This document shows, in pieces, positions 61,201-64,000 of a stretch of DNA of 64,000 nucleotides. The DNA comes from Pseudomonas entomophila. GTDB lineage: Bacteria; Pseudomonadota; Gammaproteobacteria; Pseudomonadales; Pseudomonadaceae. The stretch covers positions 1,769,001 through 1,833,000 of the forward strand of contig NZ_CP063832.1 in assembly GCF_023277925.1 (NCBI RefSeq), in the 5' to 3' direction. The position numbers and the translations under genes were made by a program. How positions within the stretch are numbered: position 1 is the stretch's first letter; every line of letters starts with the position of its first letter. The notes under the pieces were generated by a model. That model was given only the letters and a program-made list of their open reading frames with translations. It ran no database searches and had not been told where the DNA came from.

Positions 61201-64000
61201 GCAACGCCTGCTCCAGCGGTTGCGAGGTCTCCACCCGCAACGGCAAGGTATTGATGAACATGCCCAACGCCCGGTCGGCACCTTCGCCACCTTGCAGGCG
61301 GCCCATCAGCACGGTACCGAACACCACGTCATGCCGCCCGGCCAACACGCCCACCACGCGGGCCCAGGCCAAGTGCACCAGGCTGGCGGCGCTGACCCCA
61401 CGTGCGCGGGCTTGCGCGCGCAGCACCATGGCCAACGCAGGCTCCAGGGTCAATCCGGCGTGTTCGATGCGACCGCCGTCGCCCTGTACATCGGCCAGGC
61501 CGAACGGCAAGGTCGGCTCGTCGATATCGCCAAGCTGCTCACGGAAGAACGCCTCATGGCGGGCCGCGTCATCACCGAGGCACACTTGGGCGACGTAGTT
61601 GCGATACGGCACCGCGGTCGGCAAGTTGGCGCTCCGGCCATCGAGCAGTGCCTGCATTTCCTCGCCGACCACGGCCATGGCCGCGTGGTCCAGGGTCAGG
61701 TGGTGGAATTGCAGGATCGCCACCCATTCGCCATGGCGTGGATCCTCGGCATAGACCAGCCGCAACAGCGGCGCCCGCGACAGGTCCAGGCGCTGCTGGC
61801 GAGCATCGAAACGCGCCTGCAGTTGCTCGATCACCGCCTCTTCGCCCAGCCCGGTGACCGCGACAGTGTCCAGCCGGGCTTCGCGCCAGACCACCTGCAC
61901 CGGCTGCGCCAGCCCCTCCCACACCACCGACGTGCGCAGGATGTCATGCCGCGCGATGACCTGTTGCAGGGCCTTGGCCCAAGTCTGCAGGCGCGCCAGG
62001 CTGTCGAACGCCAGCCGCGACTGCAACAGGTAGGGGTCGCCTTGCTCGGCACTCAGGTGGTGGTAGAGGATGCCCTCCTGCAATGGCGCCAGCGGGTAGA
62101 TCTCCTGCACGTTGGCCGCGCCGCCCTGCACCGTGGCGACGATGCGATCAATAGCCACCTGGTCGAGGTCGATCAGGCTGAGCATGTCCGGGGTGATATG
62201 GGTGGCCCCTTCAGGCACCCGATTGGCCGGCACCTCGACCTCACGACCACTGCCCACGGCAGCGGCCAGCGCGGCCAGGGTCGGCTGGGCGAACAGCACG
62301 CGCACGTCGGCGGTGAGCCCGGCCTTGCGCATGCGCTCGATCAGGCTCACCGCCAGCAGCGAGTGGCCGCCGAGTTCGAAGAAGTGGTCGTGGCGGCCGA
62401 CCCGCTCGACCTTGAGCAACTCGGCCCAGATCGCCGCCAGGGCGGTTTCCACCTCACCCTGGGGTGCCTCGAAGGCGCGGCTGACCACGGACGCGCTATC
62501 TGGTTGCGGCAATGCACGGCGGTCGAGCTTGCCGTTGGCGGTCAGTGGCAGTGCGTCCAGTTGTACATACGCCGACGGCAGCATGTAGTCCGGCAGTTGG
62601 CCTTGCAGTTGCTGGTGCAACTCGGCGATTGCTTCATGGCCAGTGAAATAAGCCACCAGGCGCTTGTCGCCCGGGGCGTCCTCGCGCAGCACCACGGCCA
62701 CGTCACGCACACCTGTGCACGCCGCCAAACGCGCCTCGATCTCGCCCAGTTCGATACGGAAACCACGCAGTTTGACCTGCTGGTCGGCGCGGCCCAGGTA
62801 GCGCAGGGTGCCGTCCGCCTGCCAGCAGGCCAGGTCACCGCTGCGGTACATGGTCCCGCCGTGGAACGGGTCGGCCAGGAAACGCTCGGCGGTCAGCTCG
62901 GGCTGGCCCAGGTAGCCCAGGGCCACGCCGTCACCGGCAATGTACAGCTCGCCCACCGCGCCCACCGGCAGCAACTGCCGACGGGCATCGAGCACATAGC
63001 AACGGGCGTTGCCGATCGGCTTGCCGATGGGGATGCTGCCCTCTCCCACGCTGACGATTTCGTGGGTGGTGCTGAACGTGGTGGCTTCGGTCGGGCCGTA
63101 ACCGTTGAGCAGGTGTTGCGGCGCGCCGTCACGCAGCACGCGGGCGATGACTGCCGGGTCCAACACATCACCGCCGACCATCAGGTAGCGCAGCCTGCGG
63201 AACGCCGGTAGCAGGTCATCGGCGAACTGGTGGAACAGCCCGGCCGTCAGCCACAGCACGGTCACGCCCTGGGCCAGCAGTGCGTCTCGGAGGGCCTGGC
63301 GCGACAGCACCTGATCCTGGTCGATCACCACCACCGCGCCGCCATTGAGCAGCGGCGCCCAGACTTCCAGGGTGCTGGCGTCGAACGCCGGGTTGGAGGC
63401 GAACGCCACCCGGTCCTGGTTATTGATATCGGCAAAGCCGTTGTTGATGGCCAGGCGCACGATGGCCCGGTGCGGCACCTGCACCCCTTTCGGCGTGCCA
63501 GTGGAGCCGGAGGTGTACATGATGTACGCGGCACTGCCGGCATCCACCGCCAGGTTCAGAGGTTCGCTGGCGTAACGGCCGAGGTCGAGCCGGTCCAGCT
63601 CGACCCGGCGCGCGCCCTCGATTTGCGGCTGATCGTTATGGGTCAGCAACACCACGGCCTGGCTGTCCGCGACCATGAACGCCTGGCGCTCGACCGGCGC
63701 GTTGCCGTCCAGCGGCACGAACACCGCCGCGCATTTGCTCACGGCCAACTGGGCCGCCAGCAGGTCGAAGGAACGGGGCAGCAGCAAGGCCACCCGGTCG
63801 CCAGGTTGCACGCCATGCTCGACCAGGCAATGGGCCAGGCGATTGGCCTGGGCCTCGAGCTGGGCATAGCACCAGCGTTGCTGCCCATGCACCACCGCCA
63901 ACGCTTGCGGCGTGCGCAAGGCATGCTCTTCGAACAGCCGGTGCAGCGGCTGGACGCGAGGATAGTCACGTAGCGTGGCATTGAACCGGTGCAGCACGCG
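43244..64000 (-). CDS. etlB: Lipopeptide NRPS, seven modules in window, 5' end outside (EtlB-like)
   Basis: Elongating nonribosomal peptide synthetase. The frame stays open through 64000, so the 5' end is missing; 6917 codons are seen counting from a GTG at 63997 that is internal, not a start. Modules in order: Val (A-T only), Leu, Gln, Val, Leu, Gln, Ser. Thiolation Ser residues in this partial numbering are 546, 1604, 2659, 3711, 4768, 5822 and 6875, all in GGHSLLA. All six condensation domains carry DIYPLAPLQ or EIYPLAPLQ with HHLSxxxxD at the N-terminus and an HHxxLDH core, the pseudomonad dual condensation/epimerisation type. So residues from Val to Gln are predicted D; Ser is also D because EtlC begins with such a domain. 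Published EtlB has eight modules starting with Gln, which would lie just outside. Stop overlaps etlC. Confidence 0.88.
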   Translation of the reverse strand, partial: RVLHRFNATLRDYPRVQPLHRLFEEHALRTPQALAVVHGQQRWCYAQLEAQANRLAHCLVEHGVQPGDRVALLLPRSFDLLAAQLAVSKCAAVFVPLDGNAPVERQAFMVADSQAVVLLTHNDQPQIEGARRVELDRLDLGRYASEPLNLAVDAGSAAYIMYTSGSTGTPKGVQVPHRAIVRLAINNGFADINNQDRVAFASNPAFDASTLEVWAPLLNGGAVVVIDQDQVLSRQALRDALLAQGVTVLWLTAGLFHQFADDLLPAFRRLRYLMVGGDVLDPAVIARVLRDGAPQHLLNGYGPTEATTFSTTHEIVSVGEGSIPIGKPIGNARCYVLDARRQLLPVGAVGELYIAGDGVALGYLGQPELTAERFLADPFHGGTMYRSGDLACWQADGTLRYLGRADQQVKLRGFRIELGEIEARLAACTGVRDVAVVLREDAPGDKRLVAYFTGHEAIAELHQQLQGQLPDYMLPSAYVQLDALPLTANGKLDRRALPQPDSASVVSRAFEAPQGEVETALAAIWAELLKVERVGRHDHFFELGGHSLLAVSLIERMRKAGLTADVRVLFAQPTLAALAAAVGSGREVEVPANRVPEGATHITPDMLSLIDLDQVAIDRIVATVQGGAANVQEIYPLAPLQEGILYHHLSAEQGDPYLLQSRLAFDSLARLQTWAKALQQVIARHDILRTSVVWEGLAQPVQVVWREARLDTVAVTGLGEEAVIEQLQARFDARQQRLDLSRAPLLRLVYAEDPRHGEWVAILQFHHLTLDHAAMAVVGEEMQALLDGRSANLPTAVPYRNYVAQVCLGDDAARHEAFFREQLGDIDEPTLPFGLADVQGDGGRIEHAGLTLEPALAMVLRAQARARGVSAASLVHLAWARVVGVLAGRHDVVFGTVLMGRLQGGEGADRALGMFINTLPLRVETSQPLEQALQATHQRLSALLGHEHAPLALAQRCSGVPASAPLFSALLNYRHSAGAVARDGEGIWQGVRLLGGEERSNYPLTLSVDDLGEGFGLSVLAVEGIDAAQVATGMVNVLARLVQALEHAPRQALDQVAMLDDKALRQVLVDFNATARAYPQGQTVHAMVEACAVAAPEALAVVQGERRMSYGELNLCANRLAHHLIEHGVTCGDRVALCLERGPQRLVAMLAALKAGAAYVPVDPSYPADRIAYLLSDSRPALVLVESTTAALVGEVSAVNLDGGAWFDERDSNPVVAGLDDRQLAYVIYTSGSTGQPKGVMVEHRTLANLLHWHREAFALQAGSHTSSVAGFGFDAMAFEVWPALCSGAALHLPPAHIAGEHVDELLDWWLEQPLQVSFLPTPVAEQALRRERQHPTLRTLLVGGDRLRQFDRDPGFALVNNYGPTETTVVATAGTVVPGGALHIGKPIANLRAYVLDAHRQPVPVGVIGELYIGGAQVARGYFNRPDLTEERFLADPFSDEPGARMYRSGDLVRWNADGTLDYQGRNDDQVKVRGVRVELGEIEAALKAQPGIADAVVLVRNERLLAWFTEVAPVDVEALRQGLQSCLPAHLVPQAFTRLDAMPLTPHGKLDRKALPEPMLQAQQAYVAPAGETEAAMAAIWAEVLGVEQVGRHDNFFELGGHSLLAVSLTARLRQAGVDADVRTLFGQPTVAALAATLGQSRQVQAPANLIPAGCTHITPDMLPMVTLEQSDIERIVATVPGGAANVQDIYPLAPLQEGILYHHLSSPEHDPYVLQSRIAFDSPARLHVFADALRQAIARHDVLRTSVLWDGLPQPVQVVWREAALQVAPLDAQRTQSLDIGQAPLIRLLHGPATGNQRIEALLQFHHIVLDHTALEVIGQELLGYLQGAGTPLQAPVPYRNYVAQARLGVSQAEHEAFFRAQLGDIDEPTLPFGLGDVQGDGLGIEEAQLWLDDALAAQLRHQARRLGISVASLFHLAYARLLAAVSGTDRVVFGTVLLGRLEAGEGAERALGMFINTLPLRLDLAGLTLEEAVRQTQQRLSALLVHEHASLALAQRCSGVAAPAPLFSAMLNYRHGSEVDEARRLEWEGVEFLDGQERSNYPLSLSVDDMGERLRLVAMAPASVGAARICAQLRQVLQALAEGLDAQPRQALLHVPVLLPEEREHLHQACNATVRDHDLTQPLHALFERQVERHPEAIAVQADGAQLSYRQLNEQANRLAHHLIALGVKPDDRVAICVERGLSLVVGLLAILKAGGAYVPVDPDYPAERISHMLGDSQPRAVLVQGATRALVVSPTTLVDLDQPTWAALPASNPQVPGLTSDHLAYVIYTSGSTGVPKGVMVEHRNVVNLVHWSAGLFPVDGAVLHKTPVSFDASVWELFWPLCSGLRLVLARPDGQRDPQYLVELIEQQRVGVVQFVPALLQQFLEQAGSARCSSLTDIVCGGGELTEALARQVRERLPQVRLHNVYGPTETTVDCSAWILEPQDPLPSGALPIGRPIDNTRLYVLDTHDQPVPFGVAGQLHIGGVGVTRGYLGLPEQQAERFIASPFVEGDRLYRSGDLVRQRQDGVLEFLGRTDHQIKLRGLRIEPGEIETCLNRIAGVREALVLVHEHPHSGPRLVAYHTGEPQAADHLRAVLLAQLPEYMVPALFIHLDAMPLTPNGKPDRKALPVPDVQGREYEAPQGETERLLADIWAQLLGVEQVGRHDNFFELGGHSLLAVSLTARLRQAGLQADVRTVFGQPTVAALAATLGHSRQVQVPANLIPADCTYITPDMLPLVELEQAAIERIVATVLGGAANVQDIYPLAPLQEGILYHHLSAPEHDPYVLGSRMAFASRERLEAFVDALNKVIGRHDVLRTSVLWEGLPQAVQVVWRRTALAVFEVADEAALAHGLPLAQAPLVRLYHWQDPNGPGLLAAIRLHHIVLDHVAMEVIGRELTGYLQGAPVPVEPGVPYRNYVAQACLGADIPAQEALFRTLLGDIDEPTQVFGLRDVRGDGGQVHDHHHVLDIALAQRLRTQARVLGISVASLVHQAWGQVLAQLSGREEVVFGTVLLGRLEGGEGAEQALGMFINTLPLRVSVNAAGVADGVRLTHQRLAQLLTHEQASLALAQRCSGVPASQALFTSLLNYRHSAAASTEQHEAWVGIELLTAHERTNYPLVVSVDDLGSGFSLTVQAVAQVDGTLVCQLLLAALAQLAQALEDAPVTPLHNLVALPAVERERVLRQFNHTRRDYPRDRAVHALFEAHAELSPEALAVIHGERRWSYRALDQHANRLAGYLLELGVQAGDRVALLLPRSFDLLAAQLAVSKCAAVFVPLDGNAPVERQAFMVADSQAVVLLTHNDQPQVEGVRRVELDRLDLGRYASEPLNLAVDAGSAAYIMYTSGSTGTPKGVQVPHRAIVRLAINNGFADFNSQDRVAFASNPAFDASTLEVWAPLLNGGAVVVIDQDQVLSRQALRDALLAQGVTVLWLTAGLFHQFADDLLPAFRRLRYLMVGGDVLDPAVIARVLRDGAPQHLLNGYGPTEATTFSTTHEIVSVGEGSIPIGKPIGNARCYVLDARRQLLPVGAVGELYIAGDGVALGYLGQPELTAERFLADPFHGGTMYRSGDLACWQADGTLRYLGRADQQVKLRGFRIELGEIEARLAACAGVRDVAVVLREDSPGDKRLVAYFTGQQAIAELHQQLQGQLPDYMLPSAYVQLDALPLTANGKLDRRALPQPDSASVVSRAFEAPQGEVETALAAIWAELLKVERVGRHDHFFELGGHSLLAVSLIERMRKAGLTADVRVLFAQPTLAALAAAVGSGREVEVPANRVPEGATHITPDMLSLIDLDQVAIDRIVATVQGGAANVQEIYPLAPLQEGILYHHLSAEQGDPYLLQSRLAFDDLTRLQACAAVLQQVIDRHDILRTSVVWEGLDEPVQVVWRQARLEVNEVTGLGETAVVEHLQAHFDARRQRLDLTRAPLLRLTYAADPAQRRVVAILHFHHLALDHTAMEVIVHEMQALLAGRGHLLTAPVPYRNYVAQVRLGAAEAGHEAFFRDLLGDIDAPTLPMGLADVQGDGGDIEEARQLLEPALARRVREQARQRGVSAASLMHLAWARVVGVLAGRHDVVFGTVLMGRLQGGEGADRALGVFINTLPLRIETAVGASAAVAVTHQRLSALLGHEHASLALAQRCSGVAASAPLFSALLNYRHTAAGAATDVDSFHGIYQLGGEERSNYPLTLSVDDLGEGFSLSVLAQQGIGAERVAGWMTGALTQLVEALEQGGGAQVDALPILDANEQHRVLEGFNATGKAYPQGQTVHAQVEAFASAAPQALALVQGEQRLSYGELNLRANRLAHHLIKRGVLRGDRVALCLERGPQRLVAMLAALKAGAAYVPVDPAYPADRIAYLLSDSRPALVLVESTTTALVGEVATVALDGKAWRGEADSNPVVAGLDDRQLAYVIYTSGSTGQPKGVMVEHRTLANLVHWHCDTFELGAGGHTSSVAGFGFDAMAWEAWPALCAGAVLHLPPAHIGGEHVDELLDWWLEQPLQVSFLPTPVAEQALRRERQHPTLRTLLVGGDRLRQFDRDPGFALVNNYGPTETTVVATSGHLQPGGVLHIGKPTANTRAYVLDEHRQPVPVGVIGELYIGGAQVARGYFNRPDLTEERFLADPFSDEPGARMYRSGDLVRWNADGTLDYQGRNDDQVKVRGVRVELGEIEAALKAQPGVTDAVVLVRNERLLAWFTEVAPVDVEALRQGLQSCLPAHLVPQAFTRLDAMPLTPHGKLDRKALPEPLLQAQQAYVAPAGETEAAMAAIWAEVLGVEQVGRHDNFFELGGHSLLAVSLTARLRQAGLVADVRTLFGQPTVAALAATLGQNRRVQVPANLIPAGCMQITSDMLPLVALEQSDIERIVATVPGGAANVQDIYPLAPLQEGILYHHLSSPEHDPYVLVSQMAFASLERLNAFAEALDKVIARHDALRTSVLWDGLPQPVQVVWRQARLALYAVADAQAVPHALGLAQAPLVRLYHWPAPQGPGLLATLQFHHIVLDHTALEVIGQELVNNLQGLPLPTEPGAPYRNYVAQARLGISQAEHEAFFRAQLGDIDEPTLPFGLGDVQIDGQAIEEAQLWLDDALAARLRRQARQLGISVASLFHLAYARLLAAASGRDSVVFGTVLLGRLEGGEGAEQALGMFINTLPLRLDLAGLSLHEAAQAAQQRLSGVLVHEHASLALAQRCSGVAAPAPLFSAMLNYRHGSQASETKRLALQGIETLESSERSNYPLSLSVDDIGGRFRLVAMTPADVGAARVCGQMGQVLLGMAEALDQAQRLPVLQLPVLQEEERRRLLSECNRTEVSRDVAQTLHGLIEAQAPEAIAVTAEQGELSYRQLNEQANRLAHHLIALGVKPDDRVAICVERGLSLVVGLLAILKAGGAYVPVDPDYPAERISHMLGDSQPRAVLVQGATRALVVSPTTLVDLDQPTWAALPASNPQVPGLTSDHLAYVIYTSGSTGVPKGVMVEHRNVVNLVHWSAGLFPVDGAVLHKTPVSFDASVWELFWPLCSGLRLVLARPDGQRDPQYLVELIEQQRVGVVQFVPALLQQFLEQAGSARCSSLTDIVCGGGELTEALARQVRERLPQVRLHNVYGPTETTVDCSAWTLEPQDPLPSGALPIGRPIDNTRLYVLDAHDQPVPFGVTGQLHIGGAGVTRGYLGLPEQQAERFIASPFVEGDRLYRSGDLVRQRQDGVLEFLGRTDHQIKLRGLRIEPGEIETCLNRIAGVREALVLVHEHPHSGPRLVAYHTGEPQAADHLRAVLLAQLPEYMVPALFIHLDAMPLTPNGKPDRKALPVPDVQGREYEAPQGETERLLADIWAQLLGVEQVGRHDNFFELGGHSLLAVSLTARLRQAGLQADVRTLFGQPTVAALAATLGHSRQVQVPANLIPADCTYITPDMLPLVVLDQAAIERIVATVPGGAANVQDIYPLAPLQEGILYHHLSAPEHDPYVLGSRMAFASRERLEAFVDALNKVIGRHDVLRTSVLWEGLPQAVQVVWRRTALAVLEVADEAQVAHGLPLAQAPLVRLYHWQDPNGPGLLAALRLHHIVLDHVAMEVIGRELAGYLQGAPVPAEPGVPYRNYVAQARLGVSQAEHEAFFRAQLGDIDEPTLPYGLVDVQVDVQSIEEAQLWLDDTLAACLHQQARRLGISVASLFHLAYARLLAAASGRDSVVFGTVLLGRLEGGEGAEQALGMFINTLPLRLDLTGMSLREAAQATQQRLSGLLAHEHASLALAQRCSGVAAPTPLFSAMLNYRHGSQASEAQRQAAQGIETLESKERSNYPLGVNVDSIGERFRLVAMTSNEVGAARICEQLSQVLQRMAQALDEQPEQPLLQLPVLAPAERLQVLQGFNDTRVDYNLEQTLHGLIEAQVRRTPDAVAVKAEEGALTYRQLDEQANRLAHHLLALGVKPDDRVAICVERGLAMVVGLLAILKAGGAYVPVDPEYPAERIRHMLSDSAPVAVLVHAATRHVPEAATVPLIDLDQPSWLAQPTQAPVLAGLTPRHLAYVIYTSGSTGLPKGVMNEHAGVVNRLLWMQDAYPLGLDDVVLQKTPFSFDVSVWEFLWPLQTGARLVMARPGGHRDPEYLREVIRAEQVSTLHFVPSMLDVFLAHGAVQADRLKRVLCSGEALPGALVRRFQAQLPTVELHNLYGPTEAAVDVSAWHCTTAPDNTPIGKPIANTTLYVLDGHGQPVPQGVAGELYIGGAQVARGYLNRAELTAERFLDDPFGTRPGGRLYRTGDLARHLADGNLEYLGRNDDQVKLRGLRIELGEIQACLTRIEGVKEAVVLAREQRLVAYCTGTPHATEVLRAALLERLPEFMVPAQFIHLEALPLSPNGKLDRKALPVPEMMQSRAYEAPEGATEELLADLWAELLGVERVGRHDNFFELGGHSLLAVTLISRLREAGLEADVRTLFEQPTLAGYAAITDRMEIVL
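43268..46405 (-). other. EtlB module, C-A-T, predicted Ser (residue 10)
   Basis: Code DVWHLSLVDK, differing at one position from the serine code DVWHLSLIDK. If the product is entolysin, this Ser is the one I recall as closing the lactone. Dual C/E domain. Confidence 0.8.
43378..45000. repeat. Ser A-T repeat, copy in etlB (partner 33770-35395)
   Basis: Near-identical partner of the etlC Ser adenylation-thiolation region, at an offset of 9608 bp. Flanking condensation domains are of different classes (dual C/E here, LCL in etlC). Confidence 0.85.
46418..49570 (-). other. EtlB module, C-A-T, predicted Gln (residue 9)
   Basis: Code DAWQVGVVDK. A-T DNA nearly identical to the other Gln module 9489 bp away. 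Dual C/E domain. Confidence 0.75.
49583..52744 (-). other. EtlB module, C-A-T, predicted Leu (residue 8)
   Basis: Code DAWFLGNVVK, the standard leucine code ([35 protein letters not shown]). Dual C/E domain with HHLSAEQGD. Confidence 0.8.
52748..55900 (-). other. EtlB module, C-A-T, predicted Val (residue 7)
   Basis: Code DALWMGGTFK. The A-T DNA is almost identical to that of the Val modules near 62.3-63.8 kb and 40.0-41.6 kb. Dual C/E domain. Confidence 0.75.
55913..59065 (-). other. EtlB module, C-A-T, predicted Gln (residue 6)
   Basis: Code DAWQVGVVDK ([37 protein letters not shown]), close to the glutamine code DAWQFGLIDK. Dual C/E domain with HHLSSPEHD. Confidence 0.75.
59078..62230 (-). 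other. EtlB module, C-A-T, predicted Leu with variant code (residue 5)
   Basis: Code [19 protein letters not shown] has Phe at the position that is Trp in the two other Leu modules of the window (TTC at 60166-60164). Dual C/E domain with HHLSAEQGD. Confidence 0.75.
62258..64000 (-). other. EtlB module, A-T, predicted Val (residue 4)
   Basis: Aligned with GrsA, the ten specificity residues read DALWMGGTFK ([36 protein letters not shown]). This is a valine-type code in pseudomonad synthetases. The condensation domain lies beyond the window. Confidence 0.75.

Larger units (their letters stand above)
45000..64000. repeat. 9.49-kb tandem duplication of a Val-Leu-Gln module block in etlB
   Basis: Matching landmarks recur with a nearly constant offset: Val 52561 and 62056 (9495 bp), Leu 49441 and 58933 (9492 bp), Gln 46365 and 55854 (9489 bp). 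The two blocks are about 45.0-54.5 kb and 54.5-64.0 kb. A-T parts are close to identical at DNA level, while condensation domains are clearly more diverged by eye. Confidence 0.85.

Noticed and set aside
33770..63800. Regularly spaced near-identical repeats resembling a large tandem array
   Set aside because: They are coding NRPS module repeats with intact A and T motifs, not CRISPR or satellite DNA.
25490..64000. LuxR-type regulator or outer-membrane channel gene in the lipopeptide cluster
   Set aside because: All space is taken by etlB, etlC, macA and macB; no such gene is present in the window.
1..64000. tRNA, rRNA, insertion sequence or prophage genes
   Set aside because: None was recognised by sequence or by product motifs on either strand.

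Overview
The window is high-GC DNA from a Pseudomonas of the P. putida / P. entomophila type. The basis is codon and GC character, Pseudomonas-type REP palindromes (GCGGGTTTACCCGC, GCCGGCAAGCCGGC) between genes, and above all the gene content. An NRPS pair predicts the peptide order known for entolysin, the cyclic lipopeptide of P. entomophila. Two tandem subtilisin-type autotransporter proteases resemble those reported for that insect pathogen. Species assignment is inference; family assignments rest on motifs read directly.

Layout. 0-2.5 kb: 3' part of an EamA-type exporter (minus strand, cut by the window edge) and, divergently, an NCS1 nucleobase-type permease with a GntR/HutC-like palindrome upstream. 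2.6-8.8 kb: two tandem secreted serine protease autotransporters (minus). 9.2-15.1 kb: chromate transporter ChrA; a PstS-like/OmpA fusion protein behind a three-half-site PHO box; an EnvZ/OmpR-type two-component pair; a small hypothetical gene coupled to a DUF3313-type lipoprotein. 15.3-17.9 kb: a TerC/Alx membrane protein, a DUF1330 protein, and a RibB-type protein whose GTP cyclohydrolase II half lacks its zinc cysteines. 18.0-20.9 kb (minus): an orphan PAAR effector with a glycine-rich hydrophobic C-terminus, followed by three homologous membrane-protein genes (putative immunity proteins). The second is frameshifted in a G6 tract. The second and third are each preceded by a small remnant of the effector's C-terminal tip. 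This is the most unusual structure in the window. 21.5-25.4 kb: a four-gene polyamine-type ABC importer operon.

25.5-64 kb (minus): etlB (3' part) - etlC - macA - macB. In-window EtlB carries seven modules (Val, Leu, Gln, Val, Leu, Gln, Ser; the first lacks its C domain because of the window edge). EtlC carries four (Val, Leu, Ser, Ile-like) and ends in tandem thioesterases. Together they predict Val-Leu-Gln-Val-Leu-Gln-Ser-Val-Leu-Ser-Ile, which I recall as residues 4-14 of entolysin. MacA and MacB, encoded directly downstream, are the expected periplasmic adaptor and inner-membrane ATPase/permease for lipopeptide export. The NRPS genes carry a 9.49-kb tandem duplication of a Val-Leu-Gln three-module block, and their A-T regions are nearly identical between copies.

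No rRNA, tRNA, CRISPR array or insertion sequence was recognised. Very long open frames antisense to the NRPS and protease genes are treated as high-GC shadows.
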